A stretch of 64,000 nt of DNA from Megachile rotundata (GCF_050947335.1 NW_027473844.1:1-64000); one strand, 5' to 3'. Counted from the first letter of the stretch, positions 39,724 to 54,494 are shown. Numbers and translations: made by a program. Notes: generated by a model from the sequence alone, not told the origin.

Positions 39724-41880
39724 TTAGATTGATAATAATAAGAGTAATAAGTATAGTAATTGTCGTTCTATCGATCATATAAGCATAATATGGCTAATAA
39801 TATGAGTTAGATTGATAATACTAAGAGCAGTGAGTATAGTAATTCTCGTTCTATCGATCATATAAGCATAATATGGCTAATAATATGAGTTAGGTTGATA
39901 ATAATAAGAGTAATGAGTATAGTAATTGTAGTTCTATCGATCATTTAAGCATAATATGGCTAATAATATGAGTTAGATTGATAATAATAAGAATAATGAG
40001 TATAGTAATTGTAGTTCCATCGATCATATAAGCATAATATGGCTAATAATATCAGTTAGATTGATAATAATAAGAGTAATGAGTATAGTAATTGCAGTTC
40101 TATCGATCATATCTGCATAATATGGCTAATAATATGAGTTAGATTGATAATACTAAGAGTAGTGAGTATAGTAATTCTCATTCTATCGATCATATAAGCA
40201 TAATATGGCTAATAATATGAGTTAGATTGATAATAGTAACAGTAATAAGTATAGTAATTGTGGTTCTATCGATAATATAAGCATAATATGGCTAATAATA
40301 TGAGTTAGAGTGATAATACTAAGAGTAGTGAGTATAGTAATTCTCATTCTATCGATCACATAAGCATAATATGGCTAATAATATGAGTTAGATTGATAAT
40401 AGTAACAGTAATAAGTATAGTAAATGTGGTTCTATCGATAATATAAGCATAATATGGCTAATAATATGAGTTAGATTGATAATACTAAGAGTAGTGAGTA
40501 TAGTAATTGTAGTTCTATCGATCATATCTGCATAATATGGTTAATAATATGAGTGAGATTCATAACAATAAGAGTAATAAGTATAGTAATTGTCGTTCTA
40601 TCGATCATATAAACATAATATGGCTAATAATATGAGTTACATTGATAATAATATGAGTAATAAGTATAGTAATTGTAGTTCTATCGATCATATCTGCATA
40701 ATATGGTTAATAATATGAGTTAGAATGATAATAATAAGAGTAATAAGTATAGTAATTGTCGTTCTATCGATCATATCTGCATAATATGGTTAATACTATG
40801 AGTTAGATTGATAATAGTGGGTGTAATAACTATAGTGAATGCCGTTCTACCGATCATATCAGCATAATATGGGTAATATTATGAGTTAGATTCATAACAA
40901 TAAGAGTAATAAGTATAGTAATTGTCGTTCTATCGATCATATAAGCATAATATGGCTAATAATATGAGTTAGATTGATAATAATAACAGTAATAAGTATA
41001 GTTATTGTCGTTCTATCGATAATATAAGCATAATATGGCTAATAATATGAGTTAGATTGATAATACTAAGAGTAGTGAGTATAGTAATTCTCGTTCTAAC
41101 GATCGTATAAGCATAATATGGCTAATAATATGAGTTAGATTGATAATAATAAGAGTAATAAGTATAGTAATTGTCGTTCTATCGATCATATAAGCATAAT
41201 ATGGCTAATAATATGAGTTAGATTGATAATACTAAGAGCAGTGAGTATAGTAATTCTCGTTCTATCGATCATATAAGCATAATATGGCTAATAATATGAG
41301 TTAGGTTGATAATAATAAGAGTAATGAGTATAGTAATTGTAGTTCTATCGATCATTTAAGCATAATATGGCTAATAATATGAGTTAGATTGATAATAATA
41401 AGAATAATGAGTATAGTAATTGTAGTTCCATCGATCATATAAGCATAATATGGCTAATAATATGAGTTAGATTGATAATAATAACAGTAATAAGTATAGT
41501 AATTGTGGTTCTATCGATAATATAAGCATAATATGGCTAATAATATGAGTTAGATTGATAATACTAAGAGTAGTGAGTATAGTAATTGTCGTTCTATCGA
41601 TCATATAAGCATAATATGGCTAATAATATGAGTTAGATTGATAATAATAAGAGTAATGAGTATAGTAATTGTAGTTCTATCGATCATATCTGCATAATAT
41701 GGCGAATAATATGAGTTTGATTGATAATACTAAGAGTAGTGAGTATAGTAATTGTAGTTCTATCGGTCATATCTGCATAATATGGTTAATAATGTGAGTT
41801 AGATTCATAATAATAAGAGTAATAAGTATAGTAATTGTCGTTCTATCGATCATATAAGCATAATATGGCTAATAATATGA

Positions 41881-41963
41881 GTTAGGTTGATAATAATAAG
41901 AGTAATAAGTATAGTAATTGTCGTTCTATCGATCATATAAGCATAATATGGCTAATAATATGA
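41881..41963 (+). repeat. Monomer present only in 17.7-kb copy 1
   Basis: A GTTAGGTTG-type unit with AATAATAAGAGTAATAAG and TTGTCG sits here, between the TTCATAATAATAAG unit and the GTTAGAGTG unit with GTAGTAGGTATAG. In copy 2 (around 59.8 kb) those two flanking units are directly adjacent. One monomer was gained or lost after, or during, the 17.7-kb duplication. Confidence 0.87.
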
Positions 41964-42219
41964 GTTAGAGTGATAATACTAAGAGTAGTAGGTATAGTAA
42001 TTCTCATTCTATCGACCATATAAGCATAATGTGGCTAATAATATGAGTTAGAGTGATAATACTAAGATTAGTGAGTATATTAATTGTCGTTCTATCGATC
42101 ATATAAGCATAATATGGCTAATAATATGAGTTAGATTGATAATACTAAGAGTAGTGAGTATAGTAATTCTCGTTCTATCGATCATATAAGCATAATATGG
42201 CTAATAATATGATTTAGAT

Positions 42220-45200
42220 TGATAATAATAAGAGTAATGAGTATAGTAATTGTAGTTCTATCGATCATATCTGCATAATATGGCTAATAATATGAGTTAG
42301 ATTGATAATACTAAGAGTAGTGAGTATAGTAATTCTCATTCTATCGATCATATAAGCATAATATGGCTAATAATATGAGTTACATTGATAATAGTAACAG
42401 TAATAAGTATAGTAATTGTGGTTCTATCGATAATATAAGCATAATATGGCTAATAATATGAGTTAGAGTGATAATACTAAGAGTAGTGAGTATAGTAATT
42501 CTCATTCTATCGATCATATAAGCATAATATGGCTAATAATATGAGTTAGATTGATAATAGTAACAGTAATAAGTATAGTAAATGTGGTTCTATCGATAAT
42601 ATAAGCATAATATGGCTAATAATATGAGTTAGAGTGATAATACTAAGAGTAGTGAGTATAGTAATTCTCATTCTATCGATCATATAAGCATAATATGGCT
42701 AATAATATGAGTTAGATTGATAATAGTAACAGTAATAAGTATAGTAATTGTGGTTCTATCGATAATATAAGCATAACACGGCTAATAATATGAGTTAGAT
42801 TGATAATACTAAGAGTAGTGAGTATAGTAATTGTCGTTCTATCGATCATATAAGCATAATATGGCTAATAATATGAGTTAGATTGATAATAATAAGAGTA
42901 ATGAGTATAGTAATTGTAGTTCTATCGATCATATAAGCATAATATGGCTAATAATATGAGTTAGATTGGTAATAATAAGAGTAATAAGTATAGTAATTGT
43001 CGTTCTATCGATCATATAAGCATAATAAGGCTAATAATATGAGTTAGATTGATAATACTAAGAGTAGTGAGTATAGTAATTCTCGTTCTATCGATCATAT
43101 AAGCATAATATGGTTAATAATATGAGTTAGATTGATAATAATAAGAGTAATAAGTATAGTGATTGTCGTTCTATCAATCATATCTGCATAATATGGTTAA
43201 TAATATGAGTTAGATTGATAACAGTGAGTGTAATAAGTATAGTAATTGTAGTTCTATCGATCATATAAGCATAATATGGCTAATAATATGAGTCAGATTC
43301 ATAATAATAATAGTAATAAGTATAGTAATTGTCGTTCTATCGATCATTTAAGCATAATATGGCGAATAATATGAGTTGGGTTGATAAAAATAAGAATAAT
43401 AAGTATAGTAATTGTCGTTCTATCGATCATATAAGCATAATATGGCTAATAATATGAGTTAGATTGGTAATAATAAGAGTAATAAGTATAGTAATTGGCG
43501 TTCTATCGATCATATAAGCATAATATGGCTAATAATATGAGTTAGATTGATAATACTAAGAGTAGTGAGTATAGTAATTCTCGTTCTATCGATCATATAA
43601 GCATAATATGGCTAATAATATGATTTAGATTGATAATAATAAGAGTAATAAGTATAGTAGTTGTCGTTCTATCGATCATTTAAGCATAATATGGCTAATA
43701 ATATGAGTTAGATTGATAATAATAACAGTAATAAGTATAGTAATTGACGTTCTATCGATAATATAAGCATAATATGGCTAATAATATGAGTTAGATTGAT
43801 AATAATAACAGTAATAAGTATAGCAATTGTCGTTCTATCGATAATATAAGCATAATATGGCTAATAATATGAGTTAGAGTGATAATACTAAGAGTAGTGA
43901 GTATAGTAATTCTCATTCTATCGATCATATAAGCATAATATGGCTAATAATATGAGTTAGATTGATAATAGTAACAGTAATAAGTATAGTAATTGTGGTT
44001 CTATCGATAATATAAGCATAACACGGCTAATGATATGAGTTAGATTGATAATACTAAGAGTAGTGAGTATAGTAATTGTCGTTCTATCGATCATATAAGC
44101 ATAATATGGCTAATAATATGAGTTAGATTGATAATACTAAGAGTAGCGAGTATAGTAATTCTCGTTCTATCGACCATAGAAGCATAATATGGCTAATAAT
44201 ATGAGTTAGATTGATAATAGTGAGTGTAATAAGTATAGTAATTGTCGTTCTATCGATCATATAAGCATAATATGGCTAATAATATGAGTTAGATTGATAA
44301 TACTAAGAGCAGTGAGTATAGTAATTCTCGTTCTATCGATCATATAAGCATAATATGGCTAATTATATGAGTTAGATTGATAATAATAAGAGTAATAAGT
44401 ATAGTAATTGTCGTTCTATCGATCATATAAGCATAATATGGCTAATAATATGAGTTAGATTGATAATACTAAGAGTAGTGAGTATAGTAATTCTCGTTCT
44501 ATCGATCATATAAGCATAATATGGTTAATAATATGAGTTAGAATGATAATAATAAGAGTAATAAGTATAGTAATTGTGGTTCTATCGATCATTTAAGCAT
44601 AATATGGCGAATAATATGAGTTGGGTTGATATAAATAAGAATAATAAGTAGAGTAATTGTCGTTCTATCGATCATATAAGCATAATATGGCTAATAATAT
44701 GAGTTAGATTGATAATACTAAGAGTAGCGAGCATAGTAATTCTCGTTCTATCGATCATATAAGCATAATATGGCTAATAATATGAGTTAGATTCATAATA
44801 ATAACAGTAATAAGTATAGTTATTGTCGTTCTATCGATAATATAAGCATAATATGGCTAATAATATGAGTTAGATTGATAATATTAAGAGTAGTGAGTAT
44901 AGTAATTGTCGTTCTATCGATCATATAAGCATAATATGAATAATAATATGAGTTAGATTGATAATAGTAAGTGTAATAAGTATAGTAAATGTCGTGCTAT
45001 CGATCATATCTGCATAATATGGTTAATAATATGAGTTAGATTGATAATAATAAGAGTAATAAGTATAGTAATTGTCGTTCTATCGATCATCTCTGCATAA
45101 TATGGTTAATAATATGAGTTAGATTGATAATAGTGAGTGTAATAAGTATAATAATTGTAGTTCTATCGATCATATAAGCATAATATGGCTAATAATATGA

Positions 45201-46694
45201 GTCAGATTCATAATAATAAGAGTAATAACTATAGTAATTGTCGTTCTATCGATCATTTAAGCATAATATGGCGAATAATATGAGTTGTGTTGATAAAAAT
45301 AAGAATAATAAGTATAGTAATTGTCCTTCTATCGATCATATAAGCATAATATGGCTAATAATATGAGTTAGATTGATAATACTAAGAGTAGCGAGTATAG
45401 TAATTCTCGTCCTATCGATCCTATAAGCACAATATGGCTAATAATATGAGTTAGATTGATAATAATAAGAGTAATAAGTACAGTAATTGTCGTTCTATCG
45501 ATCATATAAGCATAATATGGCTAATAATATGAGTTAGATTGATAATAATAAGAGTAATAAGTATAGTAATTGTCGTTCTATCAATCATATCTGCATAATA
45601 TGGTTAATAATATGAGTTAGATTGATAACAGTGAGTGTAATAAGTACAGTAATTGTAGTTCTATCGATCATATAAGCATAATATGGCTAATAATATGAGT
45701 CAGATTCATAATAATAATAGTACTAAGTATAGTAATTGTCGTTCTATCGATCATTTAAGCATAATATGGCGAATAATATGAGTTGGGTTGATAAAAATAA
45801 GAATAATAAGTATAGTAATTGTCGTTCTATCGATCATATAAGCATAATATGGCTAATAATATGAGTTAGATTGGTAATAATAAGAGTAATAAGTATAGTA
45901 ATTGTCGTTCTATCGATCATATAAGCATAATATGGCTAATAATATGAGTTAGATTGATAATACTAAGAGTAGTGAGTATAGTAATTCTCGTTCTATCGAT
46001 CATATAAGCATAATATGGTTAATAATATGAGTTAGATTGATAATAATAAGAGTAATAAGTATAGTAATTGTCGTTCTATCAATCATATCTGCATAATATG
46101 GTTAATAATATGAGTTAGATTGATAACAGTGAGTGTAATAAGTATAGTAATTGTAGTTCTATCGATCATATAAGCATAATATGGCTAATAATATGAGTCA
46201 GATTCATAATAATAATAGTAACAAGTATAGTAATTGTCGTTCTATCGATCATTTAAGCATAATATGGCGAATAATATGAGTTGGGTTGATAAAAATAAGA
46301 ATAATAAGTATAGTAATTGACGTTCTATCGATAATATAAGCATAATATGGCTAATAATATGAGTTAGATTGATAATAATAACAGTAATAAGTATAGCAAT
46401 TGTCGTTCTATCGATAATATAAGCATAATATGGCTAATAATATGAGTTAGAGTGATAATACTAAGAGTAGTGAGTATAGTAATTTCATTCTATCGATCAT
46501 ATAAGCATAATATGGCTAATAATATGAGTTAGATTGATAATAATAACAGTAATAAGTATAGTAATTGTGGTTCTATCGATAATATAAGCATAACACGGCT
46601 AATAATATGAGTTAGATTGATAATACTAAGAGTAGTGAGTATAGTAATTGTCGTTCTATCGATCATATAAGCATAATATGGCTAATAATATGAG
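42220..46694 (+). repeat. 4.6-4.7 kb repeat, copy 1
   Basis: This stretch matches the next block at offsets of 4481, 4647 and 4730 bp in succession (54, 56 and 57 units, each less one base). Markers are GTTAGAGTG at 42628/47109, AGTGATTGTCG at 43159/47806 and CCTATAAGCAC at 45420/50150. The offset changes come from a 2-unit duplication (47109-47440) and one extra unit near 48.76-48.85 kb in the second copy. Within it lie an A-B dimer array at 42296-42793 and 6-mer modules near 43.3 and 45.7-46.2 kb. Confidence 0.83.
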
Positions 46695-47108
46695 TTAGAT
46701 TGATAATAATAAGAGTAATGAGTATAGTAATTGTAGTTCTATCGATCATATCTGCATAATATGGCTAATAATATGAGTTAGATTGATAATACTAAGAGTA
46801 GTGAGTATAGTAATTCCCATTCTATCGATCATATAAGCATAATATGGCTAATAATATGAGTTAGATTGATAATAGTAACAGTAATAAGTATAGTAATTGT
46901 GGTTCTATCGATAATATAAGCATAATATGGCTAATAATATGAGTTAGAGTGATAATACTAAGAGTAGTGAGTATAGTAATTCTCATTCTATCGATCATAT
47001 AAGCATAATATGGCTAATAATATGAGTTAGATTGATAATAGTAACAGTAATAAGTATAGTAAATGTGGTTCTATCGATAATATAAGCATAATATGGCTAA
47101 TAATATGA

Positions 47109-47440
47109 GTTAGAGTGATAATACTAAGAGTAGTGAGTATAGTAATTCTCATTCTATCGATCATATAAGCATAATATGGCTAATAATATGAGTTAGATTG
47201 ATAATAGTAACAGTAATAAGTATAGTAATTGTGGTTCTATCGATAATATAAGCATAACACGGCTAATAATATGAGTTAGATTGATAATACTAAGAGTAGT
47301 GAGTATAGTAATTCTCATTCTATCGATCATATAAGCATAATATGGCTAATAATATGAGTTAGATTGATAATAGTAACAGTAATAAGTATAGTAATTGTGG
47401 TTCTATCGATAATATAAGCATAACACGGCTAATAATATGA
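47109..47440 (+). repeat. 2-unit (166 bp) duplication of an A-B dimer
   Basis: The pair 47109-47274 (A type with GTTAGAGTG, B type with CACGG) is repeated at 47275-47440. The second A unit has a GTTAGATTG left part, as the unit after a CACGG monomer normally does, so it is a chimera. The related arrays at 42296, 51507 and 60139 have one such pair fewer. Confidence 0.83.
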
Positions 47441-50400
47441 GTTAGATTGATAATACTAAGAGTAGTGAGTATAGTAATTGTCGTTCTATCGATCATATAA
47501 GCATAATATGGCTAATAATATGAGTTAGATTGATAATAATAAGAGTAATGAGTATAGTAATTGTAGTTCTATCGATCATATAAGCATAATATGGCTAATA
47601 ATATGAGTTAGATTGGTAATAATAAGAGTAATAAGTATAGTAATTGTCGTTCTATCGATCATATAAGCATAATAAGGCTAATAATATGAGTTAGATTGAT
47701 AATACTAAGAGTAGTGAGTATAGTAATTCTCGTTCTATCGATCATATAAGCATAATATGGTTAATAATATGAGTTAGATTGATAATAATAAGAGTAATAA
47801 GTATAGTGATTGTCGTTCTATCAATCATATCTGCATAATATGGTTAATAATATGAGTTAGATTGATAACAGTGAGTGTAATAAGTATAGTAATTGTAGTT
47901 CTATCGATCATATAAGCATAATATGGCTAATAATATGAGTCAGATTCATAATAATAATAGTAATAAGTATAGTAATTGTCGTTCTATCGATCATTTAAGC
48001 ATAATATGGCGAATAATATGAGTTGGGTTGATAAAAATAAGAATAATAAGTATAGTAATTGTCGTTCTATCGATCATACAAGCATAATATGGCTAATAAT
48101 ATGAGTTAGATTGGTAATAATAAGAGTAATAAGTATAGTAATTGTCGTTCTATCGATCATATAAGCATAATATGGCTAATAATATGAGTTAGATTGATAA
48201 TACTAAGAGTAGTGAGTATAGTAATTCTCGTTCTATCGATCATATAAGCATAATATGGCTAATAATATGATTTAGATTGATAATAATAAGAGTAATAAGT
48301 ATAGTAGTTGTCGTTCTATGGATCATTTAAGCATAATATGGCTAATAATATGAGTTAGATTGATAATAATAACAGTAATAAGTATAGTAATTGACGTTCT
48401 ATCGATAATATAAGCATAATATGGCTAATAATATGAGTTAGATTGATAATAATAACAGTAATAAGTATAGCAATTGTCGTTCTATCGATAATATAAGCAT
48501 AATATGGCTAATAATATGAGTTAGAGTGATAATACTAAGAGTAGTGAGTATAGTAATTCTCATTCTATCGATCATATAAGCATAATATGGCTAATAATAT
48601 GAGTTAGATTGATAATAGTAACAGTAATAAGTATAGTAATTGTGGTTCTATCGATAATATAAGCATAACACGGCTAATAATATGAGTTAGATTGATAATA
48701 CTAAGAGTAGTGAGTATAGTAATTGTCGTTCTATCGATCATATAAGCATAATATGGCTAATAATATGAGTTAGATTGATAATAATAAGAGTAATGAGTAT
48801 AGTAATTGTAGTTCTATCGATCATATAAGCATATTATGGCTAATAATATGAGTTAGATTGATAATACTAAGAGTAGCGAGTATAGTAATTCTCGTTCTAT
48901 CGATCATAGAAGCATAATATGGCTAATAATATGAGTTAGATTGATAATAGTGAGTGTAATAAGTATAGTAATTGTCGTTCTATCGATCATATAAGCATAA
49001 TATGGCTAATAATATGAGTTAGATTGATAATACTAAGAGCAGTGAGTATAGTAATTCTCGTTCTATCGATCATATAAGCATAATATGGCTAATTATATGA
49101 GTTAGATTGATAATAATAAGAGTAATAAGTATAGTAATTGTCGTTCTATCGATCATATAAGCATAATATGGCTAATAATATGAGTTAGATTGATAATACT
49201 AAGAGTAGTGAGTATAGTAATTCTCGTTCTATCGATCATATAAGCATAATATGGTTAATAATATGAGTTAGAATGATAATAATAAGAGTAATAAGTATAG
49301 TAATTGTGGTTCTATCGATCATTTAAGCATAATATGGCGAATAATATGAGTTGGGTTGATATAAATAAGAATAATAAGTAGAGTAATTGTCGTTCTATCG
49401 ATCATATAAGCATAATATGGCTAATAATATGAGTTAGATTGATAATACTAAGAGTAGCGAGCATAGTAATTCTCGTTCTATCGATCATATAAGCATAATA
49501 TGGCTAATAATATGAGTTAGATTCATAATAATAACAGTAATAAGTATAGTTATTGTCGTTCTATCGATAATATAAGCATAATATGGCTAATAATATGAGT
49601 TAGATTGATAATATTAAGGGTAGTGAGTATAGTAATTGTCGTTCTATCGATCATATAAGCATAATATGAATAATAATATGAGTTAGATTGATAATAGTAA
49701 GTGTAATAAGTATAGTAAATGTCGTGCTATCGATCATATCTGCATAATATGGTTAATAATATGAGTTAGATTGATAATAATAAGAGTAATAAGTATAGTA
49801 ATTGTCGTTCTATCGATCATATCTGCATAATATGGTTAATAATATGAGTTAGATTGATAATAGTGAGTGTAATAAGTATAATAATTGTAGTTCTATCGAT
49901 CATATAAGCATAATATGGCTAATAATATGAGTCAGATTCATAATAATAAGAGTAATAACTATAGTAATTGTCGTTCTATCGATCATTTAAGCATAATATG
50001 GCGAATAATATGAGTTGTGTTGATAAAAATAAGAATAATAAGTATAGTAATTGTCCTTCTATCGATCATATAAGCATAATATGGCTAATAATATGAGTTA
50101 GATTGATAATACTAAGAGTAGCGAGTATAGTAATTCTCGTCCTATCGATCCTATAAGCACAATATGGCTAATAATATGAGTTAGATTGATAATAATAAGA
50201 GTAATAAGTACAGTAATTGTCGTTCTATCGATCATATAAGCATAATATGGCTAATAATATGAGTTAGATTGATAATAATAAGAGTAATAAGTATAGTAAT
50301 TGTCGTTCTATCAATCATATCTGCATAATATGGTTAATAATATGAGTTAGATTGATAACAGTGAGTGTAATAAGTACAGTAATTGTAGTTCTATCGATCA

Positions 50401-51175
50401 TATAAGCATAATATGGCTAATAATATGAGTCAGATTCATAATAATAATAGTAATAAGTATAGTAATTGTCGTTCTATCGATCATTTAAGCATAATATGGC
50501 GAATAATATGAGTTGGGTTGATAAAAATAAGAATAATAAGTATAGTAATTGTCGTTCTATCGATCATATAAGCATAATATGGCTAATAATATGAGTTAGA
50601 TTGGTAATAATAAGAGTAATAAGTATAGTAATTGTCGTTCTATCGATCATATAAGCATAATATGGCTAATAATATGAGTTAGATTGATAATACTAAGAGT
50701 AGTGAGTATAGTAATTCTCGTTCTATCGATCATATAAGCATAATATGGTTAATAATATGAGTTAGATTGATAATAATAAGAGTAATAAGTATAGTAATTG
50801 TCGTTCTATCAATCATATCTGCATAATATGGTTAATAATATGAGTTAGATTGATAACAGTGAGTGTAATAAGTATAGTAATTGTAGTTCTATCGATCATA
50901 TAAGCATAATATGGCTAATAATATGAGTCAGATTCATAATAATAATAGTAACAAGTATAGTAATTGTCGTTCTATCGATCATTTAAGCATAATATGGCGA
51001 ATAATATGAGTTGGGTTGATAAAAATAAGAATAATAAGTATAGTAATTGACGTTCTATCGATAATATAAGCATAATATGGCTAATAATATGAGTTAGATT
51101 GATAATAATAACAGTAATAAGTATAGCAATTGTCGTTCTATCGATAATATAAGCATAATATGGCTAATAATATGA

Positions 51176-51257
51176 GTTAGAGTGATAATACTAAGAGTAG
51201 TGAGTATAGTAATTTCATTCTATCGATCATATAAGCATAATATGGCTAATAATATGA
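51176..51257 (+). repeat. 82-bp monomer in domain III
   Basis: This is the last of the 26 one-base-short units, with AATTTCATTC at 51211. Its partner lies near 46481 in the preceding 4.7-kb repeat, and the spacing between them is 4730 bp (57 units less one). The partner copies expected in the second 17.7-kb block fall beyond the window end, so none is seen after this one. Confidence 0.92.
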
Positions 51258-51424
51258 GTTAGATTGATAATAATAACAGTAATAAGTATAGTAATTGTGG
51301 TTCTATCGATAATATAAGCATAACACGGCTAATAATATGAGTTAGATTGATAATACTAAGAGTAGTGAGTATAGTAATTGTCGTTCTATCGATCATATAA
51401 GCATAATATGGCTAATAATATGAG

Positions 51425-54250
51425 TTAGATTGATAATAATAAGAGTAATGAGTATAGTAATTGTAGTTCTATCGATCATATCTGCATAATATGGCTAATA
51501 ATATGAGTTAGATTGATAATACTAAGAGTAGTGAGTATAGTAATTCTCATTCTATCGATCATATAAGCATAATATGGCTAATAATATGAGTTAGATTGAT
51601 AATAGTAACAGTAATAAGTATAGTAATTGTGGTTCTATCGATAATATAAGCATAATATGGCTAATAATATGAGTTAGAGTGATAATACTAAGAGTAGTGA
51701 GTATAGTAATTCTCATTCTATCGATCATATAAGCATAATATGGCTAATAATATGAGTTAGATTGATAATAGTAACAGTAATAAGTATAGTAAATGTGGTT
51801 CTATCGATAATATAAGCATAATATGGCTAATAATATGAGTTAGAGTGATAATACTAAGAGTAGTGAGTATAGTAATTCTCATTCTATCGATCATATAAGC
51901 ATAATATGGCTAATAATATGAGTTAGATTGATAATAGTAACAGTAATAAGTATAGTAATTGTGGTTCTATCGATAATATAAGCATAACACGGCTAATAAT
52001 ATGAGTTAGATTGATAATACTAAGAGTAGTGGGTATAGTAATTGTCGTTCTATCGATCATATAAGCATAATATGGCTAATAATATGAGTTAGATTGATAA
52101 TAATAAGAGTAATGAGTATAGTAATTGTAGTTCTATCGATCATATAAGCATAATATGGCTAATAATATGAGTTAGATTGGTAATAATAAGAGTAATAAGT
52201 ATAGTAATTGTCGTTCTATCGATCATATAAGCATAATAAGGGTAATAATATGAGTTAGATTGATAATACTAAGAGTAGTGAGTATAGTAATTCTCGTTCT
52301 ATCGATCATATAAGCATAATATGGTTAATAATATGAGTTAGATTGATAATAATAAGAGTAATAAGTATAGTAATTGTCGTTCTATCAATCATATCTGCAT
52401 AATATGGTTAATAATATGAGTTAGATTGATAACAGTGAGTGTAATAAGTATAGTAATTGTAGTTCTATCGATCATATAAGCATAATATGGCTAATAATAT
52501 GAGTCAGATTCATAATAATAATAGTAATAAGTATAGTAATTGTCGTTCTATCGATCATTTAAGCATAATATGGCGAATAATATGAGTTGGGTTGATAAAA
52601 ATAAGAATAATAAGTATAGTAATTGTCGTTCTATCGATCATATAAGCATAATATGGCTAATAATATGAGTTAGATTGGTAATAATAAGAGTAATAAGTAT
52701 AGTAATTGTCGTTCTATCGATCATATAAGCATAATATGGCTAATAATATGAGTTAGATTGATAATACTAAGAGTAGTGAGTATAGTAATTCTCGTTCTAT
52801 CGATCATATAAGCATAATATGGTTAATAATATGAGTTAGATTGATAATAATAAGAGTAATAAGTATAGTAATTGTCGTTCTATCAATCATATCTGCATAA
52901 TATGGTTAATAATATGAGTTAGATTGATAACAGTGAGTGTAATAAGTATAGTAATTGTAGTTCTATCCATCATATAAGCATAATATGGCTAATAATATGA
53001 GTCAGATTCATAATAATAATAGTAATAAGTATAGTAATTGTCGTTCTATCGATCATTTAAGCATAATATGGCGAATAATATGAGTTGGGTTGATAAAAAT
53101 AAGAATAATAAGTATAGTAATTGTCGTTCTATCGATCATATAAGCATAATATGGCCAATAATATGAGTTAGATTGGTAATAATAAGAGTAATAAGTATAG
53201 TAATTGTCGTTCTATCGATCATATAAGCATAATATGGCTAATAATATGAGTTAGATTGATAATACTAAGAGTAGTGAGTATAGTAATTCTCGTTCTATCG
53301 ATCATATAAGCATAATATGGCTAATAATATGATTTAGATTGATAATAATAAGAGTAATAAGTATAGTAGTTGTCGTTCTATCGATCATTTAAGCATAATA
53401 TGGCTAATAATATGAGTTAGATTGATAATAATAACAGTGATAAGTATAGTAATTGACGTTCTATCGATAATATAAGCATAATATGGCTAATAATATGAGT
53501 TAGATTGATAATAATAACAGTAATAAGTATAGCAATTGTCGTTCTATCGATAATATAAGCATAATATGGCTAATAATATGAGTTAGAGTGATAATACTAA
53601 GAGTAGTGAGTATAGTAATTCTCATTCTATCGATCATATAAGCATAATATGGCTAATAATATGAGTTAGATTGATAATAGTAACAGTAATAAGTATAGTA
53701 ATTGTGGTTCTATCGATAATATAAGCATAACACGGCTAATAATATGAGTTAGATTGATAATACTAAGAGTAGTGAGTATAGTAATTGTCGTTCTATCGAT
53801 CATATAAGCATAATATGGCTAATAATATGAGTTAGATTGATAATAATAAGAGTAATGAGTATAGTAATTGTAGTTCTATCGATCATATAAGCATATTATG
53901 GCTAATAATATGAGTTAGATTGATAATACTAAGAGTAGCGAGTATAGTAATTCTCGTTCTATCGATCATAGAAGCATAATATGGCTAATAATATGAGTTA
54001 GATTGATAATAGTGAGTGTAATAAGTATAGTAATTGTCGTTCTATCGATCATATAAGCATAATATGGCTAATAATATGAGTTAGATTGATAATACTAAGA
54101 GCAGTGAGTATAGTAATTCTCGTTCTATCGATCATATAAGCATAATATGGCTAATAATATGAGTTAGATTGATAATAATAAGAGTAATGAGTATAGTAAT
54201 TGTAGTTCTATCGATCATTTAAGCATAATATGGCTAATAATATGAGTTAG
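51425..54250 (+). repeat. 4.6-4.7 kb repeat, copy 3 (incomplete)
   Basis: This is the third member, diverging from the series near 54.1-54.25 kb, where it switches to an order shared with 33.8-34.4 kb. Its 6-mer module is duplicated (52171-53166), so markers after it are shifted; GCATATTATGG at 53891 is 5062 bp after 48829. It has TTGTCG where the first two copies have GTGATTGTCG, so that base change is shared by copies 1 and 2 only. Confidence 0.8.
52171..53332 (+). repeat. 6-mer HOR (498 bp), two copies plus two units
   Basis: The six monomers are in order ATTGGTAATAATAAG, CTCGTTC/GGTT, TTCTATCAATC/TCTGC, GATAACAGTGAG, GTCAGATTC and GTTGGGTTG. They occupy 52171-52668 and repeat at 52669-53166, with two further units to 53332. 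The same module recurs as spacing-498 pairs of GTCAGATTC at 36237/36735, 45699/46197 and near 50.43/50.93 kb, and in domain II near 16.5, 22.4, 28.0 and 29.2 kb. Differences within the pair include AATAAGGGTAAT near 52234 and CTATCCATC near 52964. Confidence 0.87.
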
Positions 54251-54494
54251 ATTGATAACAATAACAGTAATAAGTATAGTAATTGTCGTTCTATCGATAA
54301 TATAACCATAATATGGCTAATAATATGAGTTACATTGATAATAATAAGAGTAATAAGTATAGTAATTGTCGTTCTCTCGATCATATAAGCATAAAATGGC
54401 TAATAATATGAGTTAGAGTGATAATACTAAGAGTAGTGAGTATAGTAATTCTCATTCTATCGATCATATAAGCATAATATGGCTAATAATATGA

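Larger units (their letters stand above)
37482..41465 (+). repeat. 17-mer HOR array, first set (14+17+17 units)
   Basis: Three consecutive HOR copies start at 37482, 38644 and 40055. The last two are 1411 bp (17 x 83), the first 1162 bp (14 units). Unit order is: 1 TTGCAG; 2 CTCATTC; 3 GTGGTTC; 4 GTTAGAGTG with GATCACATAAG; 5 AAATGTGG; 6 TTGTAG/TCTGC; 7 GTGAGATTC; 8 ATAATATGAG; 9 GTTAGAATG; 10 the CTACCG unit; 11 ATTCATAACAATAAG; 12 GTTATTG; 13 CTAACGATCG; 14 plain consensus; 15 AAGAGCAG; 16 GTTAGGTTG/CATTTAAG; 17 TTCCATCG ending ATATCAG (GAG in the last copy). The first copy lacks units 7, 8 and most of 9. Confidence 0.92.
46695..51424 (+). repeat. 4.6-4.7 kb repeat, copy 2
   Basis: This is the second member of the series, 4730 bp long. 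It opens with a TTGTAG/TCTGC unit and an A-B array of eight monomers (46777-47440), one pair more than its neighbours. It includes a GCATATTATGG monomer near 48829, absent from copy 1 but seen again at 53891. The junction to the next copy is placed at 51425 by the recurrence of the same unit 4730 bp later. Confidence 0.82.
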
